The notes: generated by a model not told the origin, from the sequence alone. A stretch of 64,000 bases of DNA from Hyphomicrobiaceae bacterium (GCA_016793635.1 JAEUMD010000016.1:40238-104237), one strand, 5' to 3'. Shown: positions 55,115 to 64,000, numbered from the stretch's first letter. Made by a program: numbers and translations.

Positions 55115-55633
55115 ATGCAGAGAGAAACGATTCGCATCATCGGCATCGACCCCGGCCTGCGCCGAACCGGCTGGGGTATCATCGAGAGCGACGGCGTACG
55201 CTTAGCGTACGTCGCGAGCGGTCATATCTCGTCCGACAGCGCCGACCCGCTCGCGTTTCGGCTGAGGGTGCTGTTCGAAGGAATTTCCGGTGTCATCGCC
55301 TCCTACCAGCCGCGAGAAGCGGCGGTCGAGGAGACCTTCGTCAACGACAACGCGAAGGCGACACTGAAGCTCGGCCAGGCGCGCGGTATGGCTCTGCTCG
55401 CGCCGGCGATGAAGGGCCTGCGCGTCGCCGAGTACGCACCGAACCTCATCAAGAAGACGGTGGTCGGAGCCGGACACGCCGAGAAGCATCAGATCCAGGC
55501 GATGATCGGCTTTCTGCTGCCGAAGGCGAAGTTCGACAGCGCCGACGAGGCCGACGCGCTCGCCATCGCCATCTGCCATGCGAGCCATCGCGGGGCGGCC
55601 GCCATGGCGGCACGCGTAGCCCGGGCTGGGTAG
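55115..55633 (+). CDS. ruvC: RuvC, Holliday junction resolvase
   Basis: A 172-residue nuclease. Acidic catalytic residues lie in [14 protein letters not shown] (Asp12), [12 protein letters not shown] and [12 protein letters not shown]. It cuts junctions processed by RuvAB. An extra gene separates it from ruvA here. Confidence 0.96.
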   Translation: MQRETIRIIGIDPGLRRTGWGIIESDGVRLAYVASGHISSDSADPLAFRLRVLFEGISGVIASYQPREAAVEETFVNDNAKATLKLGQARGMALLAPAMKGLRVAEYAPNLIKKTVVGAGHAEKHQIQAMIGFLLPKAKFDSADEADALAIAICHASHRGAAAMAARVARAG

Positions 55634-55638
55634 CGGTG

Positions 55639-56115
55639 ATGTCGCTCAAGTATGCCGTTCCGGAGACGATTTCCGTGCAGGTCGGGCAAACCGCGTACCA
55701 ACGATGGCTGGGCAGAATCGCGATTGCTCATGTTCGGCGTGATCGCAAGCGGGGCAACGCCGACGCCACGAGGGAAGCGTATATGCTCTCGATCCACGCG
55801 GCGGTTGTCGAGGGGCGCGGCAGGGATGCATACACGGGTGAGGAACTGCGCTGGGATCTTCTGAGCACCTACGACAATCTCAAGTCCTCAGAAGGACGGC
55901 GCTCGTACAAAGCGAGCTTCGCGCTCAAGCCGACAGTCGATCATGTCGGCGATGGAACAGGCCCGGCCAACTTTGTCATCTGTGCTTGGCGTACCAATCA
56001 GGCGAAGAGCGATCTTTCCCTCGAAGACTTTTTGGATCTGTGTCGGCGCGTCGTGTCGTTTCAAGAACAGCGTGAGCACGCGAGGCAGGTAGACGACCGG
56101 GGTATAGAACCATGA
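55639..56115 (+). CDS. HNH-like protein inserted between ruvC and ruvA
   Basis: A 158-residue protein of unknown family. The C-terminal half resembles a zinc-free HNH nuclease: [33 protein letters not shown], then [22 protein letters not shown], where Asp-His, Asn and the final helix occupy HNH-like positions. No start signal is strong; ATG 55639 lies five bases after the ruvC stop. The end overlaps the ruvA start (ATGA), so it is translated with the ruv operon. Base composition is slightly less GC-rich than its neighbours, suggesting a later insertion. Function is not established. Confidence 0.72.
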   Translation: MSLKYAVPETISVQVGQTAYQRWLGRIAIAHVRRDRKRGNADATREAYMLSIHAAVVEGRGRDAYTGEELRWDLLSTYDNLKSSEGRRSYKASFALKPTVDHVGDGTGPANFVICAWRTNQAKSDLSLEDFLDLCRRVVSFQEQREHARQVDDRGIEP

Positions 56116-56753
56116 TCGGTAAGCTGCGCGGCAAAGTCGATGCGATCGGGGAATCGCACTGCATCATCGATGTCGGCGGCGTCGGCTACGAGGTGCAGGC
56201 GTCGGCGCGGGCGTTGCGCAACATGAAGCTCGGCGAGGAAATCTCGCTCACCATCGATACGCACGTGCGCGAGGACGCGATCCGCCTCTACGGTTTCTCG
56301 AGCGAGGTCGAGCGGAGCTGGTTCCGCACGCTTCAGAACGTGCAGGGCGTCGGCGCCAAGGTCGCGCTGGCCGTGCTCGGCGTGCTCTCGACTGCGGACC
56401 TCGCCAACGCCATCGCGCTCGGCAACTGGGCGATCGTGGAGCAGGCACCGGGCGTCGGCAAGAAGCTCGCGCAGCGAATCGTCATCGAGTTGAAGGACAA
56501 GGCGCCGGCGCTCTCTCTGGCGGGCCTCGGCGGCAAGCCCGCGGCCGGAAAGGGCGACGCCGCGGCGTCATCCTCCTCGCCCGCCGAGGCGAGCCAGGGT
56601 CTCGCCGCTGCCGAAGCGATCTCCGCACTCACCAATCTCGGCTACAACCCGTCTCAGGCCAGCCAGGCCGTCGCCGTGGCGATGAAGGAACTCGGTGCCG
56701 AAGCCGATACGGCCAAGCTGATCCGCCGCGGCTTGAAGGAGCTGGCGCGATGA
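56112..56753 (+). CDS. ruvA: RuvA, Holliday junction-binding protein
   Basis: A 213-residue protein: [28 protein letters not shown] (OB fold), helix-hairpin-helix motifs [20 protein letters not shown] and [21 protein letters not shown], a flexible Ala/Gly linker and the C-terminal RuvB-binding domain ([18 protein letters not shown]). Its stop overlaps the next gene. Confidence 0.97.
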   Translation: MIGKLRGKVDAIGESHCIIDVGGVGYEVQASARALRNMKLGEEISLTIDTHVREDAIRLYGFSSEVERSWFRTLQNVQGVGAKVALAVLGVLSTADLANAIALGNWAIVEQAPGVGKKLAQRIVIELKDKAPALSLAGLGGKPAAGKGDAAASSSSPAEASQGLAAAEAISALTNLGYNPSQASQAVAVAMKELGAEADTAKLIRRGLKELAR

Positions 56754-57175
56754 GCGTCGGTCACGCGACGAGTAGCACGCAGCGGGCGCTGTTCACGTTT
56801 CTCGGTTTCACCCTGCTCGGGCCGTTTTTCACCGGTTTCGCGGTGCTAGCCGGGCTCATCCTCGCCGCGCCATTGAAGCTCGACGCACTCATCCCGGCGG
56901 GCATGGCAAATCCCGGCGAGGCGGCGATCGCCGCGTTCGTCTGGGCCGCCATCCCGTCCGCGCTTGCGGCGCTCGGTCTCCTTCCCTTGGTGATCCGCCA
57001 GGGCACCTTTTCGTGGCTCGCGGCGGCCGTCGCCGGTGGCCTCGCATTCATGGTCTCGGCGATCGCCATGCCGTTGCCCGCGTCGCTCTCCTTGACGGTT
57101 CTGACGGGTTTTGCCGCCGCCGTCGCGCTCGCCGTGCGGGCAGCTCTCGCGAGCGGAAGGATCATCGCGACATGA
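56750..57175 (+). CDS. Small membrane protein in the ruv operon
   Basis: A 141-residue protein with four predicted membrane helices (about 13-36, 55-78, 88-105 and 110-132). No motif is recognised. It overlaps ruvA by four bases and the next gene by four (ATGA at both), so it is cotranslated. Confidence 0.75.
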   Translation: MSVGHATSSTQRALFTFLGFTLLGPFFTGFAVLAGLILAAPLKLDALIPAGMANPGEAAIAAFVWAAIPSALAALGLLPLVIRQGTFSWLAAAVAGGLAFMVSAIAMPLPASLSLTVLTGFAAAVALAVRAALASGRIIAT

Positions 57176-57627
57176 GCGGCGAAGGCGCACCTGCTCCGGT
57201 CGCTGGCCGCGTAGGACGGGCCGTTGCCGTCGGCGCTTTCGTCACGCTCGCCGGCCCCGTGATCGGAGCTCTATTGATCGCGGCGCTTTCAATGTTCCGG
57301 GGTGGGTTTGGCTGGAGCGGTGGCAGCTTGAGCCAGATCGCCGCCGACGTCGCCAGCGTCGTGTATATGTTCGTGCTGTTCGGTTACGTCTTCGGCGTTC
57401 CCCCGGCATTGGCCGCCGCCATCTGGCTCGGGTGGCGAACTTATCGCAAGGGTGGCTTCGGATACATCGAGGCGGCCGTGACGGGCGGGTTGGCGCCTGT
57501 CGTCTATGCGCCGTTTGCGCCGGGTGCGATGTTCGGGCTGGCGCCGATCGGCCTGTTCGCGGCGCTCATCGGACGTTACCTGCTCGCTCGCGCGGGTTGG
57601 ATCTCTGCGGAGAAAGCTGTCCGCTGA
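57172..57627 (+). CDS. Second small membrane protein in the ruv operon
   Basis: A 151-residue protein with about four membrane segments (18-40, 60-82, 100-118 and 120-140). The ATG overlaps the preceding stop. The general pattern resembles its neighbour, so the two may be distant paralogues. Function unknown. Confidence 0.75.
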   Translation: MSGEGAPAPVAGRVGRAVAVGAFVTLAGPVIGALLIAALSMFRGGFGWSGGSLSQIAADVASVVYMFVLFGYVFGVPPALAAAIWLGWRTYRKGGFGYIEAAVTGGLAPVVYAPFAPGAMFGLAPIGLFAALIGRYLLARAGWISAEKAVR

Positions 57628-57738
57628 CGGCCTCTGTGTTACGCTCGCGTCAACGAGAGGTGCGCAAGCACCCGCGGATCGTGGGCCGTGGCCGCCAGCA
57701 AGGCCGCCGCGAACATGAGACCGGGAGGAACGACAACA

Positions 57739-58128
57739 ATGACAACGGGAACGGGACGTCTGCGGCGCGCGGCGCTCGCGGCGGCATTCATGCTGGCAGG
57801 CGTCGCCAGCGCGTTGGCCGCCAGCCCTTATGGAACTTGGGTGCGTCCATCGACGGGCACCAAAGTCAACTTCTACGACTGTGGCGGCAAACTCTGCGCC
57901 AAGATCGTCGGCGTCAAGGACGCCTCGAAGAAGGGGACGGTCGGTACGGTTATCATGAGCGGGGCCAGCAAGACGGGCGACAACAAGTGGGAAGGCGATC
58001 TTCTCAACACCGAGAACGGCAATACCTACTCCGGTTACGTCACGCTTTCGGGCGGCGGCCTCAAGCTCCAGGGGTGCGCGCTGGGCGGCCTCGTCTGCAC
58101 CGGCGAGACCTGGCAGCGATCCGACTAG
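57739..58128 (+). CDS. DUF2147 secreted protein
   Basis: A 129-residue protein with a signal peptide (LRRAALAAAFMLAGVASALA) and a DUF2147 domain: YGTWVRPSTGTKVNFYDCGGKLCAKIVG, with YSGYVTLSGGGLKLQGCALGGLVCTGETW. Four cysteines may form two disulfides. GGGAGGA precedes ATG 57739. It probably acts in the periplasm; the role is unknown. Confidence 0.9.
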   Translation: MTTGTGRLRRAALAAAFMLAGVASALAASPYGTWVRPSTGTKVNFYDCGGKLCAKIVGVKDASKKGTVGTVIMSGASKTGDNKWEGDLLNTENGNTYSGYVTLSGGGLKLQGCALGGLVCTGETWQRSD

Positions 58129-58406
58129 GGCGCGATCTTTTGATATGGGAGGGCTTCGCGCTCTCGTCGGAAGCGTGAACGGCATCCCCGGCCGACATTC
58201 AAAAGCGCACTTCACGGCTTTGCTCGATCGCAGGTACCGGTCCATCGACGCGCTGCAACCCTCTGATGGACGCAACGGTCGCGCCCCGGAGCGCACGGCC
58301 AGCGCGCCCGGAACGCCACGCGGGCAAATCATGGTAGAAGCGGAACGAGTCTCAGATCGCCGATCCGGGACCGTTGCGAACAACCGGAGAGCAAGCCCCG
58401 CGCGCC

Positions 58407-59477
58407 ATGGCCGACACGCGACCATCAAGCTCCGGTCCGGCCGGAGATCGAATTCTGGCCGGAGCCAAGCGCGAATCCGATGCCTACGAGGCACAGATCC
58501 GCCCGCAGTCGCTCGACGAATTCATCGGGCAGGAGCAGGCGCGCGCCAACCTCAAGGTTTTCATCGAAGCCGCCAAAGCCCGTGGCGACGCGCTTGACCA
58601 CGTCCTGTTCGCCGGCCCGCCAGGCCTCGGCAAGACGACGCTCGCCCAGATCATGTCGCGCGAACTTGGTGTCGGCTTCCGCGCGACCTCGGGGCCCGTC
58701 ATCTCGAAGGCGGGCGACCTGGCGGCGCTGCTGACCAACCTCGAGGAGCGCGACGTACTGTTCATCGACGAGATCCACCGCCTCAACCCCGCGGTCGAGG
58801 AAATCCTCTACCCGGCGATGGAGGATTTCCAACTCGATCTCATCATCGGCGAGGGGCCGGCCGCGCGCTCTGTGCGCATTGATCTCGCCAAGTTCACCCT
58901 GGTCGGCGCCACGACGCGCGCTGGGCTACTGACGACGCCGCTGCGCGATCGTTTCGGCATTCCGGTTCGTCTCAACTTCTACAACATCGATGAGCTGCAA
59001 CTGGTGGTGACGCGCGGTGCCCGGGTGCTTGGCGCGCCGATGAGCCCTGAGGGGGCGCGCGAGATTGCGCGGCGGTCGCGGGGCACGCCGCGGATTGCCG
59101 GCCGGCTGCTGCGCCGCGTGCGCGACTTCGCGGCGGTGGCACGGGCACCGGTCATCGACGCGGCCGTCGCCGACGTGGCACTTCGTGCCCTCGAAGTCGA
59201 TAACGAGGGGCTCGACGCCCTCGACCATCGCTATCTCGCCTGCATCGCGCGCAACTACGATGGCGGGCCGGTCGGCATCGAAACGCTCGCCGCGGCGCTT
59301 TCCGAACCGCGCGACGCGCTCGAGGAAATCGTTGAGCCCTATCTGCTCCAGCAGGGCTTCATCGGCCGCACGCCGCGCGGCCGCGTGCTGACGCTCAAGG
59401 CGTTCCGCCATCTCGGCATGTCTGGGCCGGCGCGCAACGCAGCCCCCGAGTTGCCGCTGCTCGATCCCGACGAGTGA
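58407..59477 (+). CDS. ruvB: RuvB, Holliday junction branch migration helicase
   Basis: A 356-residue AAA+ motor. [18 protein letters not shown], Walker [14 protein letters not shown], Walker [11 protein letters not shown], sensor [21 protein letters not shown] and the C-terminal winged helix ([12 protein letters not shown]) are all present. ATG 58407 is chosen; a TTG at 58374 would add 11 residues. It is separated from ruvA by three genes and a 278-base gap with no other feature. Confidence 0.97.
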   Translation: MADTRPSSSGPAGDRILAGAKRESDAYEAQIRPQSLDEFIGQEQARANLKVFIEAAKARGDALDHVLFAGPPGLGKTTLAQIMSRELGVGFRATSGPVISKAGDLAALLTNLEERDVLFIDEIHRLNPAVEEILYPAMEDFQLDLIIGEGPAARSVRIDLAKFTLVGATTRAGLLTTPLRDRFGIPVRLNFYNIDELQLVVTRGARVLGAPMSPEGAREIARRSRGTPRIAGRLLRRVRDFAAVARAPVIDAAVADVALRALEVDNEGLDALDHRYLACIARNYDGGPVGIETLAAALSEPRDALEEIVEPYLLQQGFIGRTPRGRVLTLKAFRHLGMSGPARNAAPELPLLDPDE

Positions 59478-59637
59478 GCTGACGCGACCGGGCAACCATG
59501 CGCCACGTGCGCTTCCCGACCCAAGCGGCCTAGCGCGCTCCAGCGCAAGCTTCTGGCCGGTCCTCGCGACTGCGTCCCGCAGAGTACGACGTGGAAACCA
59601 AGAAAGAACATTTTGTGGCACGCCCTGTGGACAAATA

Positions 59638-59652
59638 GAACAAAAAGTGTAC
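59638..59652 (+). promoter_or_regulatory. Candidate LexA (SOS) box upstream of recA
   Basis: GAAC-AAAAAGT-GTAC differs by one base from the alphaproteobacterial GAAC-N7-GAAC LexA site and lies 51 bases before the recA ATG in an AT-rich patch. Confidence 0.5.
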
Positions 59653-59702
59653 ATTAACCTCGATTGCGTCGCGTAGAGCTTCATGAAATAAGGGGACAAA
59701 AC

Positions 59703-60827
59703 ATGGACATGCCGTCGCTGAGAGTGGTCGAGGGGGGAGTCATGGACAAGCAGAAGGCGCTCGAGGCGGCTCTTGCGCAAATCGATAAGAACTTCGGCAA
59801 GGGCTCGATCATGCGCCTTGGCCAGAACGACAAGTCGATCGATGTCGAGGCGATCTCGACGGGTTCTCTCGGTCTCGACATCGCGCTCGGCATCGGTGGC
59901 CTGCCGAAAGGTCGTGTCGTCGAGATCTATGGCCCCGAGTCGTCCGGCAAGACGACGCTCGCCCTGCAGGTGATCGCCGAGTCGCAGAAGCGTGGTGGCG
60001 TATGCGCCTTCGTGGACGCCGAGCATGCGCTCGATCCCGTCTACGCGAGAAAGCTCGGCGTGAAGGTCGATGACCTGCTGGTATCTCAGCCAGACACGGG
60101 CGAGCAGGCGCTCGAGATTGCCGACACGCTGGTGCGCTCGGGCGCGATCGACGTGCTGGTGGTCGACTCGGTGGCGGCGCTGACGCCCAAGGCCGAGCTC
60201 GAGGGCGACATGGGCGACAGCTTGCCGGGCCTTCAGGCGCGGTTGATGAGCCAGGCGTTGCGCAAGCTGACGGCGTCGATCTCGAAGTCGGGCTGCATGG
60301 TCATCTTCATCAACCAGATACGCATGAAGATCGGCGTGATGTTCGGCAACCCGGAGACCACGACGGGTGGCAACGCGCTCAAGTTCTACGCTTCCGTCCG
60401 GCTCGATATTCGGCGCATCGGCCAGATCAAGGACCGCGACGAGATCGTTGGCAATCAGACGCGCGTGAAGGTGGTGAAGAACAAGGTCGCCCCGCCGTTC
60501 AAACAGGTCGAGTTCGACATCATGTATGGCGAGGGCATCTCGAAGATGGGTGAGCTGGTCGACCTTGGTGTAAAGGCCGGCATCGTCGAGAAGTCGGGGG
60601 CTTGGCTCTCCTACGAAGGTCAGCGCATCGGACAGGGCCGCGAGAACGCGAAGACGTTTCTGAAGGACAATGCGGAGGTCGCGACGCGTCTCGAGCAGGC
60701 GATCCGCCAGAATGCTGGTCTCATCGTCGATAAGATGCTTGTCGGTCCCGAGGAGGACGCCGAGGGCGTGGACCCGGGTGACGACTCCGAGGAAGAGGCT
60801 GGCGGCAAGGGTCGCGCTCGCCGGTGA
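59703..60827 (+). CDS. recA: RecA recombinase
   Basis: A 374-residue protein. Walker [10 protein letters not shown] spans residues 77-85; [26 protein letters not shown] and [28 protein letters not shown] follow. It forms filaments on single-stranded DNA and activates LexA cleavage. The ATG at 59703 follows AAGGGGA; ATG 59742 with GGGGGGAG would omit 13 residues that alphaproteobacterial RecA proteins normally have. Confidence 0.98.
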   Translation: MDMPSLRVVEGGVMDKQKALEAALAQIDKNFGKGSIMRLGQNDKSIDVEAISTGSLGLDIALGIGGLPKGRVVEIYGPESSGKTTLALQVIAESQKRGGVCAFVDAEHALDPVYARKLGVKVDDLLVSQPDTGEQALEIADTLVRSGAIDVLVVDSVAALTPKAELEGDMGDSLPGLQARLMSQALRKLTASISKSGCMVIFINQIRMKIGVMFGNPETTTGGNALKFYASVRLDIRRIGQIKDRDEIVGNQTRVKVVKNKVAPPFKQVEFDIMYGEGISKMGELVDLGVKAGIVEKSGAWLSYEGQRIGQGRENAKTFLKDNAEVATRLEQAIRQNAGLIVDKMLVGPEEDAEGVDPGDDSEEEAGGKGRARR

Positions 60828-60910
60828 GGTTGCGGGGTGCGAGCGGTTGAGAAGCAAAACGTCGTGCGCTTCCGGCGAGAGCGTCAATCGCACTCTAAGC
60901 TCAGAGTCGA

Positions 60911-60971
60911 GAGTGCTATCGGCGGCTTCGATGGTTGGCGAATGCCGTTCAATCGAAGCGCGATAGCACTC
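60911..60971. repeat. Inverted repeat downstream of recA
   Basis: GAGTGCTATCG followed by GGCTTCGAT (60911-60932) folds onto ATCGAAGC and CGATAGCACTC (60952-60971) across a 19-base loop. A third copy of the GCACTCT heptamer lies at 60890-60896. No T-run follows, so this is not an ordinary terminator. Confidence 0.85.
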
Positions 60972-61271
60972 TGGTCCGCGATGGACGCGGAGTTCCGGCT
61001 GTCGCGATTTCGTTTCGCATGGCAGGTTCGTTTTGCAGGGCAGGTATGAAACGGGCGAGTGATCGTGATCGCACCGCCCCGGGCTGCTTGACTCGGCATT
61101 TCCGGCGGACCATTGGCGGCTCTGGTCTTGGCCGCTTCCGCGCCTTCGTCGGATATTGCTCGGCTTCTCAGCACTCGGTTTCGGGGTAAACGTGCGCCCG
61201 CTTCGGCGGCGTGATGTGCCGCCACGCGCGGCGCGCCGGGTTTTTTCAGTGCGCCGCTTTTGCGGTGTGCC

Positions 61272-61331
61272 CCACGTCGGGTTTGCCCACGTCTAACTTA
61301 CCCGTGTCTGGCTTAGCCGTGTCTGGCACCC
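61272..61331. repeat. Four 15-bp tandem repeats
   Basis: Units start at 61272 (CCACGTCGGGTTTGC), 61287, 61302 and 61317 (CCGTGTCTGGCACCC). Each keeps CC-GT-C at fixed positions. Read on the minus strand they encode a PDVGK-like pentapeptide repeat. Confidence 0.85.
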
Positions 61332-61586
61332 CGTACCGCTCGTTCATCATGCTCGCGTCATGCGCGATCGATCTGCACATTCCTTTTGCAGATGGAGCCA
61401 TCGCAGCACAGGAGGTTTCGGCTTCCGGAGTGTGGTGCGGGGACGGCAATTCCGCACTTCCGCCGTTCCTTATTGTGGCTTTGGGATCAGGTAGTGTCTC
61501 AGTTTGAAATCTGACGCTGTTGACAGCTACGTGCCGGCTCATCACGTCTCTTGTATGCTTAGCGTAAAGCAGACCAAGGAGACACC

Positions 61587-61826
61587 ATGCCTAAAGGCCC
61601 CAAGGGTGAGAAGCGCCCTGCTGACGTGATCGCGAATGCCATCAAGGTGGCGAGGATCGCGACAGGTGAGGAGCCCGAAGAGATCGAGAAGACTGATGAC
61701 GGCAAGGACAAGGCCGCGCAGTCGCTAGGACGGCGCGGCGGGAAGGCACGGGCAGAGAAGCTTAGCGCTAAAAAGCGGTCCGAGATCGCTAAGAAGGCTG
61801 CGGCGAAGCGGTGGGAAAAGGAGTAG
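61587..61826 (+). CDS. Small basic KGG/RW-motif protein
   Basis: A 79-residue protein: MPKGPKGEKRPADVIANAIKVARIATGE, then an acidic linker and the basic C-terminal motif GRRGGKARAEKLSAKKRSEI ending KRWEKE. Such short proteins are common hypotheticals in alphaproteobacteria and may bind nucleic acid. AAGGAG precedes the ATG. Its C-terminal motif recurs in the next gene. Confidence 0.8.
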   Translation: MPKGPKGEKRPADVIANAIKVARIATGEEPEEIEKTDDGKDKAAQSLGRRGGKARAEKLSAKKRSEIAKKAAAKRWEKE

Positions 61827-61862
61827 CAAGCATATGACCTGATGTGCGCAGTATATGCTTGC
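61826..61862. promoter_or_regulatory. Inverted repeat and GCAAGCA iterations before the P63C gene
   Basis: GCAAGCATAT (61826-61835) and ATATGCTTGC (61853-61862) form a perfect 10-bp inverted repeat. Further direct copies of GCAAGCA follow near 61871 and 61897. This may be an operator for the gene at 61919 or a terminator for the small basic protein. Confidence 0.5.
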
Positions 61863-61918
61863 AATGCTCAGCAAGCAGTAGTACGTGAATTGCCTAGCAA
61901 GCATGCAAGAGGTGATTC

Positions 61919-62959
61919 ATGAACGACGACAAGTCACCACAGAGCAAGGGCGGCGCCGCGCGAGCCGAAAAGTTAACGCCAGAAGAGAGGTCTGAGATTG
62001 CCGCAGGTGCCGCACGGGCCCGATGGGAAGAAGAAACAAATCTTCCAACAGTGGACTTCCCAGGCACGCTTCATCTCGGTGAAATATCTATTCCGTGCGC
62101 TGTTCTTACTGATGGTACTCGCGTTTTATCTGAGAACGGCATTACCAACGCGCTCCTCGGAAGTCGAAGCGGAGCGTCTAAACGCAAGAAAAAAGCTGCT
62201 GAAGAAAGTGGGGCCCATCTACCCCTTTTTGTTGCTCCAAGGCAGCTAGAACCGTTCATTTCCAAGGAGTTACTTGAAGGGCCCCTAAAGCCCATAAAGT
62301 ACCGTGATGGTCGGTCAGTCGTCGTTGGTTATGATGCGCGCATCTTGCGGGCGGTCTGTGAAATTTGGCTGGCAGCCCGAGCGGCGGGGGCGCTGCAGGA
62401 TCAACAGCAGGATAAGGCGCAACGAGCTGAACTGCTAATGCGAGCCCTTGCCGACATCGGCATTGTGGCACTCGTTGATGAAGCTACAGGCTATCAGCAG
62501 TTCAGAGCCCGCGATGAACTGCAGAGAATTCTATCGGCTTACGTCTCTCCCGAGCTTTTGCCTTGGGCCAAGCGCTTTCCAGATGTGTTTTACGAAGAGC
62601 TACATCGCGTATGGGGATGGGCCTACAAGCCAGGCTCCAAGAACAGAACCGCTTACATCGGAAAGCTCACTAACAGCCTGATCTACGAAAAGCTTCCACC
62701 GGGCGTTTTGGATGAGCTGAAACGGCTAAACCCCGTCGATCCATCCACCAAACGTAGAAAAACACATCACCACCGCATACTCACTGAAGAGATCGGACAT
62801 CCACACCTTGAAAAGCAGATTGTCTCAGTGACGACGCTTCTCAAAATTTCTTCGAACAAGGAGGAGTTCTTTACTCACTTCGGGAAAGCGTTTCCTCCAG
62901 GCGCCGACGATCTGTTCTCACTGCCACCACCTGATGACGACGGCGACGAGGATACGTAA
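61919..62959 (+). CDS. P63C-domain protein (mobile-element associated)
   Basis: A 346-residue protein. The N-terminus repeats the KGGAARAEKLTPEERSEIA...RW motif of the preceding small protein. The body matches P63C-domain proteins: CAVLTDGTRVLSENGITNALLG, ELLEGPLKPIKYRDGRSVVVGYDARIL, YQQFRARDELQRILSAYVSPELLPWAKRFPDVFYEELHRVWGW and RTAYIGKLTNSLIYEKLPPGVLDELKR. The function is unknown; the family is spread by mobile DNA. Base composition is clearly more AT-rich than in the rest of the window, indicating transfer. Confidence 0.85.
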   Translation: MNDDKSPQSKGGAARAEKLTPEERSEIAAGAARARWEEETNLPTVDFPGTLHLGEISIPCAVLTDGTRVLSENGITNALLGSRSGASKRKKKAAEESGAHLPLFVAPRQLEPFISKELLEGPLKPIKYRDGRSVVVGYDARILRAVCEIWLAARAAGALQDQQQDKAQRAELLMRALADIGIVALVDEATGYQQFRARDELQRILSAYVSPELLPWAKRFPDVFYEELHRVWGWAYKPGSKNRTAYIGKLTNSLIYEKLPPGVLDELKRLNPVDPSTKRRKTHHHRILTEEIGHPHLEKQIVSVTTLLKISSNKEEFFTHFGKAFPPGADDLFSLPPPDDDGDEDT

Positions 62960-62997
62960 TGCTTGACGCCAAGCATAGCGCATCATATATTAATGGC

Positions 62998-63885
62998 ATG
63001 AACAAGCTGCCCACACACAAGCGCGTCCAAATCCTCTCGATGCTCTGCGAGGGATCGTCCATGCGGTCGATCTCGCGGGTGTGCGACGTGTCGATCAACA
63101 CGGTCGCCAAGCTGCTCGAGGATGCGGGCAAGGTCTGCATGGCGTTCCACGACGAAAAGGTCGTGAACGTGAAGGCCAAGCGCGTGCAGATGGATGAAAT
63201 CTGGAGCTTCACCTACGCCAAGCAGAAGAACGTCGCGGCGGCAAAGGCAGCACCGGAAGGCGCTGGCGACACGTGGACGTGGACGGGCATCGACGCTGAA
63301 AGCAAGCTGATCCTACAATGGTACGTCGGCCCGCGCGACGGCGAGACGGCCAAGTATTTTGTCGACGGTATGGCCTCGCGTCTCGCCAACCGCGTGCAAC
63401 TCACCAGCGACGGCCTCAAGGCTTATCTCGAAGCCGTGGAAGGTGCCTTCGGTGCCGACGTGGACTATGCCCAACTGGTGAAGCTCTACGGCGCCGCTCC
63501 TGAGAGCGCCAGGGGCCGATACAGCCCGGCCGAGTGCACCGGCATCATCAAGACGCCGATCGAGGGCAAGCCGGACGAGAAGCACATCAGCACGTCCTAC
63601 GTCGAGCGCCAGAACCTCACGATGCGTATGAGCATGCGCCGGTTCACTCGCCTGACGAACGGCTTCTCCAAGAAGCTGGAGAGCCACATCTACGCGATCT
63701 CGCTCTACTTCGTGTTCTACAACTGGATGCGCATCCACAAGACGCTAAAGGTCACGCCTGCGATGGCCGCTGGCCTCACCACCAAGCTGATGAGTATGGA
63801 AGACCTGTGCGACCTGATGGATGCCTCAGCACCGAAGCCGGGACGGCCCAAGACGTATAAAAAAAAGGTGAGTGAGGCCATGTAA
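62998..63885 (+). CDS. IS1-like DDE transposase
   Basis: A 295-residue protein. An N-terminal helix-turn-helix (KRVQILSMLCEGSSMRSISRVCDVSINTVAKLLE) is followed by a DDE domain: VQMDEIWSFTY (first Asp), VQLTSDGLKAYLEAV (second Asp) and TSYVERQNLTMRM (Glu), then FYNWMRIHKTLKVTPAMAAGL. ATG 62998 begins the family N-terminus; a further upstream codon at 62959 lacks support. I see no clear terminal inverted repeats, so it may be a domesticated or solitary copy. Confidence 0.88.
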   Translation: MNKLPTHKRVQILSMLCEGSSMRSISRVCDVSINTVAKLLEDAGKVCMAFHDEKVVNVKAKRVQMDEIWSFTYAKQKNVAAAKAAPEGAGDTWTWTGIDAESKLILQWYVGPRDGETAKYFVDGMASRLANRVQLTSDGLKAYLEAVEGAFGADVDYAQLVKLYGAAPESARGRYSPAECTGIIKTPIEGKPDEKHISTSYVERQNLTMRMSMRRFTRLTNGFSKKLESHIYAISLYFVFYNWMRIHKTLKVTPAMAAGLTTKLMSMEDLCDLMDASAPKPGRPKTYKKKVSEAM

Positions 63886-63938
63886 AATGGGGTACGATTC
63901 GGCAGCTTCACGGTCAGGCCATCAGAGTGGAGGCTGCC

Positions 63939-64000
63939 ATGACTGTTCCTGTCCTGTCAGCCGCTCAGCGACTGGCATACAAGTCAGGCTGGGTACTTTC
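63939..64000 (+). CDS. Start of a gene truncated by the window edge
   Basis: GTGGAGG lies before ATG 63939 and the frame reads MTVPVLSAAQRLAYKSGWVL up to the edge. This start resembles that of some SocA/Panacea-type antitoxin-like proteins, but 20 residues are too few to be sure. Confidence 0.45.
   Translation, partial: MTVPVLSAAQRLAYKSGWVL

Larger units (their letters stand above)
60828..61586. other. Long repeat-bearing intergenic region after recA
   Basis: 759 bases without a convincing gene; alaS, the common neighbour, is absent. It contains the foldback at 60911-60971 and the 15-bp tandem repeat at 61272-61331. Open frames exist on both strands across the tandem repeat but look like by-products of it. 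Confidence 0.5.

Noticed and set aside
61272-61331. CRISPR array
   Set aside because: Units are 15 bp with no spacers between them, and no cas genes are present; no CRISPR array is seen anywhere in the window.
61211-61545. Overlapping open frames on both strands across the 15-bp tandem repeats
   Set aside because: The 15-bp period keeps frames open by chance. Neither has a strong ribosome site or a recognisable domain.

Overview
The window is a high-GC chromosomal segment whose coding style (GTG/TTG starts, strong AGGAG ribosome binding sites, the murA-hisD-UPF0262 and zapA-6S RNA-5-FCL neighbourhoods, alphaproteobacterial porin and RecA) points to an alphaproteobacterium, most likely Hyphomicrobiales. 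This is inferred from gene style only; there is no rRNA in the window to confirm it. The gene content describes a sulfur-oxidising, hydrogen-using organism.

Region 1 (about 1-19,500) is a complete oxidative (reverse) dsr locus on the minus strand: dsrA-B-E-F-H-C-M-K-L-J-O-P-N, followed by a DUF4202 protein and the start of an ApbC/Mrp Fe-S scaffold ATPase. DsrEFH and DsrL mark it as sulfur oxidation rather than sulfate reduction. Divergent from dsrA on the plus strand lie a TauD-like dioxygenase, two small unknown proteins, a fused siroheme synthase CysG (cofactor for DsrAB) and a second DsrC-like protein that has lost both redox cysteines. A strong bidirectional terminator then separates these from a small membrane protein.

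Region 2 (about 19,900-31,640) holds a DUF302-like protein and then an iron-homeostasis block: an imelysin, a porin and a DUF1111 dihaem protein on the minus strand, and on the plus strand an Rrf2 regulator without cluster cysteines, a Cys-rich unknown, a Bfd-like ferredoxin, a DUF2325 protein, bacterioferritin, a second imelysin and a DUF1513 protein. Two good palindromes sit at the two control regions, one with Irr-box geometry.

Region 3 (about 31,880-42,460) is a membrane-linked [NiFe] hydrogenase of the Isp type (hydS, isp1, hydL, isp2) with HupE, a HupD-type protease and a short HupH-like protein. It is divergent from hypC-A-B-D-E, and two FNR/FixK-like boxes lie between them. Isp1/Isp2 resemble DsrM/DsrK, so both energy modules hand electrons to the membrane through the same type of cytochrome b/HdrD-like pair. 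No hypF is visible.

Region 4 (about 42,580-60,830) is mostly housekeeping: an HPP protein, tRNA-Thr, a small conserved protein, two related long palindromic repeats, murA, a DUF2948 protein, hisD, UPF0262, a low-molecular-weight phosphatase, PsiE-like protein, gap, zapA, 6S RNA, 5-FCL, a YmdB-type phosphodiesterase, YebC, ruvC-[HNH-like gene]-ruvA, two membrane proteins, DUF2147, ruvB and recA.

Region 5 (about 60,830-64,000) looks like accessory DNA: a long repeat-bearing spacer, a small basic protein, an AT-richer P63C-domain gene, an IS1-like transposase and the start of one more gene at the edge.
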